From Saxidomus purpurata (Eukaryota > Mollusca > Bivalvia > Venerida > Veneridae): a stretch of DNA of 64,000 nt. The stretch is taken from NCBI GenBank assembly GCA_022818135.1, contig JAFMSR010000028.1, positions 289,086 to 353,085 of the forward strand, given 5' to 3'. A program made the position numbers and the translations under genes. Position 1 is the first letter of the stretch, and the number at the start of each line of letters is the position of its first letter. The notes under the pieces were generated by a model. It did no database searches and was not told the origin of the DNA. It was given only the letters and a program-made list of their open reading frames with translations. This document shows, one piece after another, positions 44,325-56,265 of the stretch.

Positions 44325-45245
44325 GAACTGTCACAAGAGTGACGAATTATACACCCACAATACAGCTTTGTCACAGAAGTATGGCAACCATAAGAAAGGA
44401 ATGGCAACAAGGACATAGAGTTGAGTTATTATACAATCACTTGTGTAAATGAGACCTTAACCTTTGACCTACTGACCCCAAAGTCGAACTTGACCTGTAT
44501 TTCATGATGTTACAGCTGTGTACCAAAATTATTTAAATCGGTCAAGCCTTTCATGAGTTATCACCCAGAAACTATTTTACATTACAGTTCATCACTGTGA
44601 CCCTGACCTTTAACCTACTGACCCCAAAGTCAAACTTGACCTGTATTTGATGATGTTACAGCTGTGTACCGAAAATTATTCAAATCGGTCAAGCCTTTCA
44701 TGAGTTATCATCCGGAAACTGTTTTACAGTTCAGAGTCACTGTGACATTGACCTTTGACCTACTGACCCCAAAGTCGAACCTGACCTGTATTTCATAAAG
44801 TTGCACGTGTGTACCAAAAATTATTTAAATCGGTCAAGCCTTTCATGAGTTATCATCCGGAAACTGTTTTACAGTTCAGAGTCACTGTGACCTTGACCTT
44901 TGACCTACTGACCCTAAAGTCGAATTTGACCTGTATTTCATAAAGTTGCACGTGTGTACCAAAAATTATTTAAATCGGTCAAGCCTTTCATGAGTTATCA
45001 TCCGGAAACCGTTTTACAGTTCAGAGTCACTGTGACCTTGATCTTTGACCTACTGACCCCAAAGTTGAACTTGACCTGTATTTCATGAAGTTGCACGTGT
45101 ATACCAAAAATTATTCAAAAGGGTAATGTCATTCATGGGTTATCATCCGGAAACCATGAAAACCAACAGACCGAACGACCGACAAACCGACAAGCTCACT
45201 CCTTTATACCCCCCCCCCCCCAAACTTCGTTTTGTGGGGGTATAA
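44325..45245. repeat. Tandem repeat family C, five units
   Basis: The phrase GACCTACTGACCCCAAAGTC recurs from 44466, 44612, 44757, 44902 and 45047: a steady 145-146 bp period. Units share TTGACCTGTATTTCAT, AAATCGGTCAAGCCTTTCAT and GAGTTATCATCCGGAAAC, and most have GTGACCTTGACCTTTGACC. Starts ACTAGAACTGTCACAAGAGT; ends with GACCGACAAACCGACAAG, a C13 run and AACTTCGTTTTGTGGGGGTA. Confidence 0.92.
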
Positions 45246-46715
45246 TAAATACTAAATAAAGATTTAAACTGAATAAAAGTTAAACGCGTAATAGTAGTAC
45301 ATTTAATGCTGCGTTCGACTGCAAACCAATAGTCACAACATTGTTGAAATTAATAAAACGCCTGAATAACCTTTTAAAAGTTTTGTATTATATCTAAATC
45401 GCATTGCACCATAATGTTGACATTAAAACAGTTTATATATTATGTAACTAATTTTAAGAGACCACTCTGGTTGAAAATTATTAATCGCTTGCTCACTATA
45501 ATCTCCTTTTATTATGAATTGTTACATGTATCATATATTGTATGTAATAAACAATATGACATAAACATGAATATAAAAATCAAGATTTGGTTATCTATTT
45601 TATTCGGAAAGTACAAAATGTGTTACAAGAATATATTACATTGTATATTGTCGTATTCTACAGGCTGTAGTTAATGGGAACAAAAATGCTGATAAAAATA
45701 AATATTACATAACAACACTGTCTCGTCATGTTGCAAATTTTAATTAGTTACTTATTTTATTGAGAATGTATTAAATCTGTTAATATTCTGTTTACAAATA
45801 ATTTATCGTATACTACTTGCTGATACAGGAACAAAAAAAGGAAATATTTCTACCCGACAACACTTTCAGTTCAACAACTTTTGAATAGCATTGTTTATAG
45901 CTGGAGATCCCCTCAAAGTAAAACTTTAATTCACTACTGATAGGAAAAATGGAGGTCAATATATAGCAAACATTGATTAAAAACTTAATACTATCTAAGG
46001 AACGCTGGATTACTTTCCGGGTTTCTATGCAACTCGGCTGGTAAATAAACCAATAAAAACCCAATCAGGTTGACGTAGCTCGGCAATATAATATAAACAA
46101 ATAAGTTGCAAACTTGCAGCCAGGACCAACACTTGTTTTCAAGTAGAATACCTTACATAATAATATTGCCTAAGATATTACGATATTTTCTCTATATATT
46201 TAACTTTCGGAGTATATGTTTAATTAAAAAATAGATAAAAACAGGTCACAAAACCCAAACAAAATGATAAGGGATAAATACAAGAAACAACAAGGAAGGA
46301 TTCTACCACCCATTTCACTGAACCACCCTACGTTCATCTCCCACTTTTGGGAACTAAATTACTTTTTGGCAAAGCAGACATGCCGAATGATCCTCATTTG
46401 AGATACCAGTTGGATTAAGACATGCATCTATATATCTCACAGTTTGTTATAAAACTGTTTCGATCTTGTCATTGGTCTCGTTTAAAGTTTCAATACGTAA
46501 GAATAGTTTCCCCTGTCACAGGTCATTGCGACGTTTGTATTATCGATTAGCGTTGCACATATCTTGTTAACAACCAAACAAGTGCGTTTATACAGTATAA
46601 ATGGGAACTAATGTTTTTGACTGTACATTTAATACATTGGCATATTTGTTGGAATTTAAATATTTAAATAGAGTAGCACAGGTGAGAATTTTAACACACA
46701 ATTTTTGCGTAATTT
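45246..46715. other. Intergenic, no gene recognised
   Basis: AT-rich. Frames at 45414-45674 (plus) and 45813-46064 (minus) have no recognisable domain. Confidence 0.45.
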
Positions 46716-47110
46716 ACTATATATATAAAAAGGGGCATAAATCTGTCTAATATAACCTTGACCTACAAAATTTGACAGCATCACGACCTTTATGTCATAA
46801 GCAATGCAATTTGAAAGTTAGATGAAGAAGTCTTAAGAAATGGCAAAGTTATAGCCAACGTTAAGTTTTCGTGACAAAATCCAAGTACAAAAAGGGGCAT
46901 AACTCTGTCAAATATGACCTTGACCTACTCAATTTGGTGGCATCATGACCCTTTTATCATAAGCAATACAATTGTTAAGTTTGATGAAGAAGTCTTAAGA
47001 AATGGCAAAGTTACAGCCAACGTTAAGTGTGTGTGACGGACGGACGGACGGACAGACGGACAAAGTGATCCCTATGTATCGCCTTTTCTCCGAAAGGGCG
47101 ACACAAAAAC
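46716..47110. repeat. Tandem repeat family D, two units
   Basis: AAAAGGGGCATAA recurs with AGGGG at 46731 and 46893, a 162-bp period. Units share TGACCTTGACCTAC, TCATAAGCAATACAATT, GATGAAGAAGTCTTAAGAAA and CAGCCAACGTTAAGT. It ends with (GGAC)n and ATCGCCTTTTCTCCGAAAGG. Confidence 0.88.
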
Positions 47111-50100
47111 TAGATCCTCATTGCTGCAGTAAAAAAAGTTTGGTTTTATTGTCGTCACTTTGCTATTTTATTTCACATTTGAAGACAAATGAATGCAATG
47201 TCTTTTTTGCATTAAATAAACCAGATATATCATTTTCATTTTGCATTTACTTTTTATTGCTGTTTTTGTTTATACACGGAAGACACAAGTGACGCCATGG
47301 TCGTCATATAAAACGTGACACGAAGTAGCGCGTTATGTTGACTTAACGCCATTATTGGAACACACTTACATTTAATATAAGAAATTTTACATGACATGAA
47401 GTAAAGGTATATAATAAAAGGAATACTATAACAGTCGGTTGATCTGCGGGTGTATGTTTCTCGCTGGCTGCATACAGCCAACTCAAAAGATACGACCCCG
47501 AAGATCAACCGGCTGATATTCCGTTTATATCGAATTATATAATAAAAATATTTATTTTTTTAGTATAGATTTCAAAATTTGTTATCAGTTTTGGATATAG
47601 AAACTTTTAGGTTGATCATTTTAAATTATTATCAAGTGTAACACTGTAAAGTCCTTTACACAGAGCACTAAAATCCCATGGCTATTAATAGAGACATTGA
47701 AATCGGATAATACGGGTTATCGGTTTAAAATATGACCTTGGTAACTTAACAGCAAAAACATCACAGGACACGACTACAAAGAGAATTAATCCAGAATTTT
47801 ATTATATTCAGCTATGCTATGTAGTGACCCATACTACTTTACACGTACACTGTTCCCCATTCGTAAAACATGTTTGGCATTTGCCACATCTTAAATTTTA
47901 TAAAGTGGTTAATCATGTTATGAAATAATGTAACCTGACGGAAATAAAAGACACTGTCTGTCTATTAGTCTGTCTGTCTGTCCGTCATTCAAATACATTA
48001 AATCTGAACAATAACGATCTAGAGAGAGTTCAATATCAAAATATGACCAGAAAAGGCACAATATGTGAAAGCTTGTAGAACTGTTAGCATCAAAAACTAA
48101 AGATCATTAAATAAGTTGGCGTGTGTTATGCCTTAAAGGTCTGAAACTAAGAGAATCTATTATTGTGAATCACCCAGACTTGTGACAAATATACAAGTTT
48201 ACATACCTGTGAAACAAAGCTAATCTACTCTCTCTCGCTGTGTGTGTATATGTTGATCTGTGTTGTATTAAAACATTTTGAACTGTTGCACTACGGACAA
48301 CATATCTATATATTTATAATATACTTCTCAACTTTGCTTAAGCTCATGTACAACAATCATTCTGGTTTATTTTCTATCTTGTTAACATTGTTTCTCTAGC
48401 TTTGATTGTGTGTTTGTTTTATCTCTTGTATTTAGTTGAGCAGGTCTCTCTCTTTAAAGGATGTTGGATGCCCAAAGTGATTTTGTTTAGATTTTTTGAA
48501 ACTTTGTTAATTATACAATCACTTCACATCAGAAAAATGAAAAACAACATGACTCTATCCAACTTTCTTTTTTTAAATAAAATGAATTTAAACGCACCCT
48601 ATATCAAAGATAAAAAACATCTTAAATATGGTGCTTTAAGAACAGGTAATTCTTAGTCGTAATATAAATTAATTCTTGTAAAGATGTGAAGCTCTGCCAA
48701 AGTTATTCAATGAATTCACTCAAACAGACTTACGGAATCAGTTTGATGCGATGACTATGTTGTTGTTTGGTTTCCCTCAACGATCACACATTTGTAATTA
48801 TGCAATGAACTTGTAAATACTTCACTGGGTGTCTTTTTATAAGTTAAAACGTTTAAAACGCAAAACATTTGACAATTTTACGTGAAAATGTTGCAGTTTA
48901 GTTTTAATTTGTACAAAAACTAAAGCACTTATTTTAGAAACATAAGGTGATTGAATACATAAATCAGTCTACATTTTAGTGATGTATTTCATATAAAATC
49001 AAGAAAGGTGAAAATGGTATTCTTAAGGTTTGGTTTTACAGGTATGTAATTCTTATTTATACAATCCGTGCTTGGTTGCTTCCGTATTGCTGGCTGATCA
49101 TTTCTGAATGATTGATTTAACGGTTCCAGGTTATAGATATTTTTTTTTTGGCTTGACCTTATGTAACATTTATCATGATTTTTGAAAAGATGTATATTGG
49201 GTTTTGTTTAACACTATACAAACTGGGCCAGAATCATTTTTGTTCATAAAAAGGCAAAACCTACCCTCGAAACAAGATACGAATGCATTATTACGTAATT
49301 GAACGTGATATTGTATAAATGTTCACTTTACCCTATGTCAGTACTAACAGCAAAGATTCGTGTGTTTTTCACTGGTTTGTATTAATAATGATATTATTAT
49401 TTAGCTTTTGACATTAATTTGTAAGACGTAAAAGTTTCAATATGTATGGATTTCGTTTTCGAAGCCCTTGCACGGGATACTTTTATATTTTGTTTACATC
49501 TTTCTTTGTCTCGATTGAAAGGCCAGCATTTGCCGTCAAAATAGAGTTTCTTACAAATCAAGTTGTTTTCATAATACACAGGTAAAATCCAGGTAGTCTT
49601 AATACTCGTACATTTTGTCTTTCATTTCTTCCCGAAGAAATAAACTGACTATTACATAAAAAAGACGGTTTGACTTGTGTGCATACTTTTTGATTGCATT
49701 ATCCTAATGCAAAAATAGAAATGTTTTTTTTTTCACAATAAATCCTCATTCATTCTATTTTAAGCAATGTGGACAGTGTAATGTGAAGGAAAAATATATC
49801 TAATTATACGATGTTGTTTGACAGTGAAAATTTAAGATCAGCAACAAGCATTATATAGAGTATTAAAGCTCTATTTGATGGAATAACTATGTGACAGCTC
49901 AACTGAACTACACTAAGTATGATTCTGGAAAGGTAACTGTCCTGTTTTGCCAAGTAAAAATACATACAGAAATCAAATGTCAGTCTTTATCAGATCAAAC
50001 ATTGGCAAGCGGGCAAACATTACGCACGTGTAAAGGGACCTACCGATTATGAAATATCAAGCCATCCGATGCACACTAGATTCATTCCATTATTATTTCA

Positions 50101-51612
50101 AAATCCACGATCGTTTTTCTGTCATTAATTACATGTACTATCCACGAATTCTATTTTCAATTTGATGCAATAATTTATAAAGTCAATTGCAATAAAACAT
50201 TTTGAAATACATTGTGTGTCAAAGTGAGTTTTGAATTAATCGAAACGGCAAGTACATTGTGGAATATTTTCGTAACTCGTCAACTTATACGGCTAAATGT
50301 TTAGATAATAAAATGATGTTGCTATCTAATTGAAAACAATTTCTTTAAGACATCAAATATGAAGTCAACACAGCAAATAATAAGAAAAGAACTGACAGGT
50401 AAACATTGCAAATTGTGATATGGTTCGAAAGAGAAATTATTCAGCGTCCATTTAAACCTAACTTTAATTAAAACTACCTCTTAAAAGTGTTAAAACATCG
50501 TCTGCTAACAATGCACATCATTCAACGAATTTTGACCCAGTTGAACAAGTTCCGGTCGTCATACCTATTTATAGCCTGAGAGGTTAAGGGGTAGTCTCAA
50601 AACATTTTTTAATTGTCAAAATGTCTTGATGTGTTGGATTTATTTTTTTACGAAACTAAATTAGAATCTGAATAGTTGGAAGAGGTAAAGGATGGAGAGA
50701 AGAAAAAACAACAACATCTTATAACTTAGTATTCTGCCTTGAACATTCCCATAAATTATCATGTATGTGGCAATAGATATCGAAAGACTAGTACAGTATT
50801 CTCCCTGAACACCTTAACTGAGTCATCCCACAAGAAGATCAACTAATGTGTTTATGACAGGTATTGATCATAATTAGTCTGAACATCCTTGCACTCTGAT
50901 CTGGCTCCATCCTATTTGCTTGTAGTCATGGTCTCTTCTTCCTGTCTATTGAATACTAGTGACGGGCCATTTCTGCTGTCTACTTCACCATACAAACGCC
51001 TTTTCAAGTAACTTACGGAAACAGAACTGTCTTTTGCTGCCTGGCTGAGGGAGGTTTTGCTCGCTTTAACGCCAAATAATGCTCGTTTTACTTATGTATG
51101 TTTTGCCGGACTTTTGGTACCATATTTCTGAAAAATATATAAATTAAATCTAACAGTATGATTTCACATGTTTATTTGATAGGAAGCTTTGTATTAAGTA
51201 AATGTCCACACAATTTATGTACCTTAGTATTAAATGATAAACTAAATTGTCTTCATTTGATTAAATTGTCAACAGTTTCTTAATAACGGCCTCATTAACT
51301 GAAAGAGGAATTCAAATCATTTCACTAACCATATCCCCAAATAGCTAGTCCAACAGTGAGCCTCTTATAACAAACTACTGCATACAAAATTTCCCTCTTT
51401 ATAAACAGAACTAAGAACATTATCAATACTAAAAATAAATACCCGTTTTACACTGTTTGCAGCCTTAACGGCTGGGCTAGAATGGGTGTTTCTGCCTGTA
51501 TTGGACACGTTCTTTGTCCTACCCATGTTGACTATGCAGACTTAATCTAGACTAACTGGTAATTATAGATATGTATAAATATATATGAATATCTGTTAGT
51601 TTCAATATCTAC
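47111..51612. other. Intergenic, mostly featureless
   Basis: 4.5 kb without a recognisable gene. Contains the foldback at 47420-47522 and a short CTGTCTGTCTG tract near 47955. Confidence 0.45.
47420..47522. mobile_element. Small foldback element
   Basis: GGAATACTATAACAGTCGGT with TGATCTGCGGGTGTAT pairs imperfectly with ATACGACCCCGAAGATCAAC and CGGCTGATATTCC. The centre GGCTGCATACAGCC is itself a palindrome. About 103 bp, no coding. Confidence 0.7.
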
Positions 51613-52440
51613 GAAATAATCTATGGCTTGGAATGCTTTATCAAATCGAAGCATTCCCCGGAGGTGATGTGCCTGGCGGAATAACTCACGAGGGCGAAGC
51701 CCGAGTGAATTATTACGCAGGCACATCACCGACTCAATTTCAATTTCGATAAAGCATTCCAAGCCATAGATTATTTCGATTCTTATAAGCTGAATTTATG
51801 AAAACTATACTAAGTACTACGGACCTTTTTTTCAGATCGGCGGTAATGTGTAAAATGGCATAAATAGTGGCTGTTGGAATTCACTTCCATATTCGGGTAA
51901 CCGTTCAAAATATCATAAATAGCATTATTATACAAACTTATTTCAGTTGTATCATCTTATACATATAATATATAAAATACCTGACTGTGACATTATGCAG
52001 AATACGTCAGATTTTAGAACCTAACAAAGCAGACAATCGATTTAAACGTGTATCGCTAAACTGAGCTATACAACGTTTCAACGTGGAGTAATGACATCAG
52101 TGTGATGATGTAAACGTTTTCATTCATTGTTTTGTCACCTGGAATTAAAACACTGCGTGACGGTTAATCCTGAATTGCCTTGGCCTTTTTAAAGGAAACA
52201 ACAAGGTGAAGGTATTCTAATGCTTAACTGTCGCAACCAAAAATAATATTTATGTTCTTAATCCCAACTATTTCATGCGACCGATGTTATTATGCAGATA
52301 TTATTTCTATTTTTATATTTTATTTTTCTGTGCGGGAGTAAATTAGAAAAGTCAAAATGAGCTACTTCCAGGTCCGAAACTCCGCCTATTTAATCATATT
52401 AAAGCACTCGAATTGACTATAGAAATATACCATAGGTATA
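51613..52440 (-). mobile_element. 840-bp element with terminal foldback, copy 2
   Basis: Reverse-orientation copy of 29686-30525. Its foldback is at 51613-51777, and the other end reaches the GAATTGACTATAGAAATATA stretch near 52410-52440. The copies have diverged by scattered substitutions and small indels, so this is not a recent insertion pair. Confidence 0.75.
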
Positions 52441-53154
52441 CTTAATTATATTATTTTAACTAAACAATCCATAATTCTAACAAAACAGTTTGAGTAGAAT
52501 ACCTTTCACACATCGTCGTGATATTTAAAATATGTAAAGACAGAAGTCAGAAAAAAACATCATGCGTGCAGTTAAATTTCAGTTATTACACTTGCAACTG
52601 TGTATTAACATTTTAATCTTAACATATGTTATCATAATTTTTAAATCATATTACCATTCAGATGAAAGAGGGCAACAATAAATTTAAGTACAATGCCCTT
52701 AGAACTGTTGCCATAGCATTTAAAATCAAATAACTGTCGAGTATTGAAAGAAAAGCTGTGTGTCCTTTGCTCACTTTTTTCCATTGATCATTATTATCTA
52801 TTTAATTATTTTAAAAGATTAATACATAATTAAACATTTTTAAATGACTTATAATTAACTCGTGTCAGTGTGTTGTAAAACAAATTAAACTGATAGATCA
52901 GTGTGTCGTTTATCCAATGGAGAGTAACTGCCCCCACAGAAGATAATACTATCGATATTATTTAATACAGCGCATGCGCACAAGTGTGTAAAAAATCAAT
53001 TTATGAACCGTAGTTGTGTCCGTGTAACTCCTAATCTACATTAATCATCAATCGCCTGCTGATATAGCGCTTGACACTTTTATTTACGATTAAATACATT
53101 CACGTGTAGCTCGTGTGGTAACAGATGCACGCATCCGATCGCATTGTGGACCTA
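52441..53154. other. Intergenic, no feature recognised
   Basis: AT-rich. Nothing I can support. Confidence 0.45.
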
Positions 53155-53670
53155 TTACGTTCGAGATGAAATATTGTGGACGCTAAATCTCAAAAACCAC
53201 TGATCAAAATTTAATGATACTTCACATAAGTGATAAGTAATATGCCTAATTGTGCATGGTCCATATTTCGGGTCACAAGGTCGCAAGGGCTCGAGATAGT
53301 AAAATCTTGTAGATGCTTAATCTCCAAAACCACTGGTCAGAATTTAATGATACTTCACGAAAGTGATAAGTACCATGCCTATTTGTGCATGGTTTACGTT
53401 CCGGGTCACTAGGTCAAAGATCAAGGTCACAGGGGCTCGAGATAGTAAAATCTTGTGCGCTCTTAATCTACTAAACCCCTAGTCACAAATTAATGATATT
53501 TGACAGAAGTGATAAGTACCATGCCTAGTTGTGCATGGTCCATGTTTCTGTTCGCTAGGTCAAGGTCATAGGGGCTCGACATAACAAAATATTGTGCACT
53601 CTTAATCTCCAAAACCTCTGGTCAAAATCTAATTATACGTCACAGAAGTGAAAGTACCATGTTTCAAGTT
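53155..53670. repeat. Tandem repeat family B, second locus
   Basis: About four units of roughly 140-150 bp. Repeated phrases are AATTTAATGATACTTCAC, AAGTGATAAGTA, TTGTGCATGGTCCAT, GGGGCTCGAGATAGTAAAAT and TCAAGGTCAC/T. They match 28795-29400, but this copy lacks a GTCC tract. Confidence 0.82.
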
Positions 53671-54239
53671 GTGCTGGTCCAATTATAAAAGCATCAAATG
53701 TTACATATATGTCATATGCTGTGTCAGTGGGATGTTCGTTGGGTATTTTTCACATTCAGTCATAGTTCTAGTTGTTTTGTTTTTTTCATGTGTTTAGAGA
53801 TAGCAAAGACCTTCTCAAATATATGTTATATTATTTCTTCCATAATAAATAGTTGCAACTGCTTGAATATGTTGGTAAAATGAATTTCTGATATTTGGCA
53901 GGCGATACATTACGGAGAAACATGCTTTACAGAGTGCATACGAACTATTTCCCCATCGAGGCACCAACCATTTCTACCGACTGTTGTTTTAATTAATGCG
54001 AACAAACTATCATTTACTCTCAGCCATCTACGCTTCGTATTAACAATCGTAAACACTTTATTGGAAAAAAACTTTAAAAGTTTTGTTTTTGATAAATGAA
54101 TAGACATTTCATCATCGGCAGCCTAAGCAAAGTAGCACGTTATGAAACTTTTACTTGTTGTTGGAACTAATGTCAATTGTATGTCTTCTTCTGGTACAGG
54201 TCAAGTTGAACAGACGGAAACATATTTTTACAAACTATA
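53671..54239. other. Upstream of the plus-strand Ig gene
   Basis: Probable promoter or 5' leader region. CTTCTGGTACAG at 54188-54199 could be a splice acceptor for a 5' untranslated exon beginning at 54200. No promoter motif is clear. Confidence 0.4.
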
Positions 54240-54300
54240 ATGGATATTTCGGAATGGTCAGTTCTTGTGTTACTCGTAAGCAGATGTACACCAGTTCTAG
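54240..54300 (+). CDS. Ig-domain protein exon 1: signal peptide
   Basis: 20 codons plus 1 nt: MDISEWSVLVLLVSRCTPVL. A short start and hydrophobic core followed by small residues, as in signal peptides. The ATG has A at -3 and an in-frame TGA at 54207-54209. The exon ends phase 1 at a GTAGGG donor, matching exon 2 at 62081 to give PVLGAMSLSC across the junction. Confidence 0.68.
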
Positions 54301-55439
54301 GTAGGGAAACTTAAATCATTTTCTGAAATTAGAAATAATCAAAATAATTTAAAGGAAAATGCGCATGTTGAAGATAAACAAAAAGACAAGTCCCGAGTAC
54401 AAATGGAAACGTTGTGTTACATAAAGTAACGTACGAATTCAATATTCCTAATAATTAACATTTTTTCAAATGATACAGAAGTTCCTTTTAATTATATTTG
54501 TCGCAATTATTCCTGAGAACACAGACACTTTTATACAAAAAGTTCAGCAAGGATTACAGCTCGCGATGAAACTGAAAGTGTTAAGGTTTTCCTTCAAATG
54601 CTACATATGTCCAATACACGCAAGAATTGTAACACGTATAGCAAACCCACGAGCAATAGCAAGTTCATGAAACTATTCAATGTCGAAGTCCTTTCGAAGT
54701 GTTGAGCGGTGTTTAGAAGCACTTTTGATGGATAATAACATAAAAAACGTTTTTATGATTGAAATAACATACATGTATTGCAATTGCCAAAAACAAAAAC
54801 AGATCACAAAACCTATTCTGATACGAAGAACTTCAGACGAAAATAAAATACAGACCTGTCAATTTCAATGAATTCAATATCAGCGTATTAACTGTATTTA
54901 AGTTACTCTTACATCGCATACATTTTGTACATACATCTTAATAGTTTATAAATGTACCAAATTGTTTTACAATGTACATAGTTATATATTGCATTTCCTC
55001 TCTTTTAAAACATATTGACGGAAAATGCTTTGATCCTCCAACCGATTCCAAGCATAATATTAGCATAATCCAAATCTCGTAGCAGTATTGATACCAAACA
55101 CATTGTACAGATGGCTTTAATACGAGTCACGGTTTCCTGAAACATGTGATGTGTTCATTCATTAAACATGAATCTTACTTTATCAATTATTCACCGTTAA
55201 GTTTTATTTTTAATGTTTTGCAAATTTTAATTTTCATAATAAACAAGATGAACTGATAGTTTAGAATGTAGTCCCCAATAAAGGCATGAATTTCTTAAAA
55301 ACACGCAAATTTGGTCCTCATTTATCACATATCTACAAAGTTTTTACATCAAGAATTTCTTTTTGTTTTCCAGTAGCATTGTTCAAACATCATTTGAGTG
55401 AGAACAAAAACTACAGGTCAACACCAATCTGCATGACAT

Positions 55440-55885
55440 TAACAGGTCATGAAGAAATAAAACTGCATAAACATATCATGAACTTTGTTATTCGTGAACA
55501 TTTGTAACCAAGTATTCAAACAGGTGTTCATGAACTATTTGTGATTAATGAACTATGTTTTCACGAACACTTTAATACCTGTGAAGTATTGTATGCTGTT
55601 CATAAATAATTCATGATGCATTCATCAATTTAGTCATGAACCATTCATGAATTATTCATTACATTCTTAGCATGGAGTACATAACACGTTATAACGTTAA
55701 ACATCCCAAGAACGTTTCTTGAAAAATACCCTAATTGTCAAGAAACCTCAATTTCCAACAGAAAACTGCTGTAACATGTAGTCAATCGTAATAAAAATGA
55801 CTTAAGGACTTTAAGATTACCACTGTATCCTCAAAAACATATATTTGACTTATGAATTATTCATGAAACACAAAGTTCATGAGAC
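55440..55885. repeat. Cluster of TTCATGAA palindromes
   Basis: Around ten occurrences of TCATGAA or variants in about 450 bp, for example GTTCATGAACTATTTGTG near 55527, AACCATTCATGAATTATTCA near 55637 and TGAATTATTCATGAAACACA near 55852. The alternating ATTCATGAA/GTTCATGAAC phrases suggest a degraded repeat made of inverted and direct copies. Confidence 0.6.
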
Positions 55886-56139
55886 GGTTTCAATACATCA
55901 AAACATTTTTTTTAGTTGTCTGACTTACATGTACCCATCATCCTAAATTTGGCGCTATGAAATTAAATCGCCGTCTCTAAAACATAAAACTGTCCCCACT
56001 AAGTATGCATGAAATATTTCGTAGTAGCACGTCGGATTTTGTGACACAAACTTAAACAATCTCAAAAGACGTCGTCATCATAAAGTAGCACGAAAACGAT
56101 TCTACCTTATACAATACTGTCAACGGTAATTTTTACAAC

Positions 56140-56265
56140 CGAACCGCAACCGGAACCATTTAGAACCGCTACCGGACCGGGAACGAACCGGGAACGAACC
56201 GAATGAACCAAACGGACCGGACCGTTTTAAACCGTCAGAACCAATTGTAACCGTTCACCGCAGTT
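56140..56265. repeat. AACCG-rich degenerate simple repeat
   Basis: Dense GAACCG / ACCGGAACC words, such as CCGGGAACGAACCGGGAACG and AACCAAACGGACCGGACC. Noncoding, imperfect period near 5-11 bp. Confidence 0.7.
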
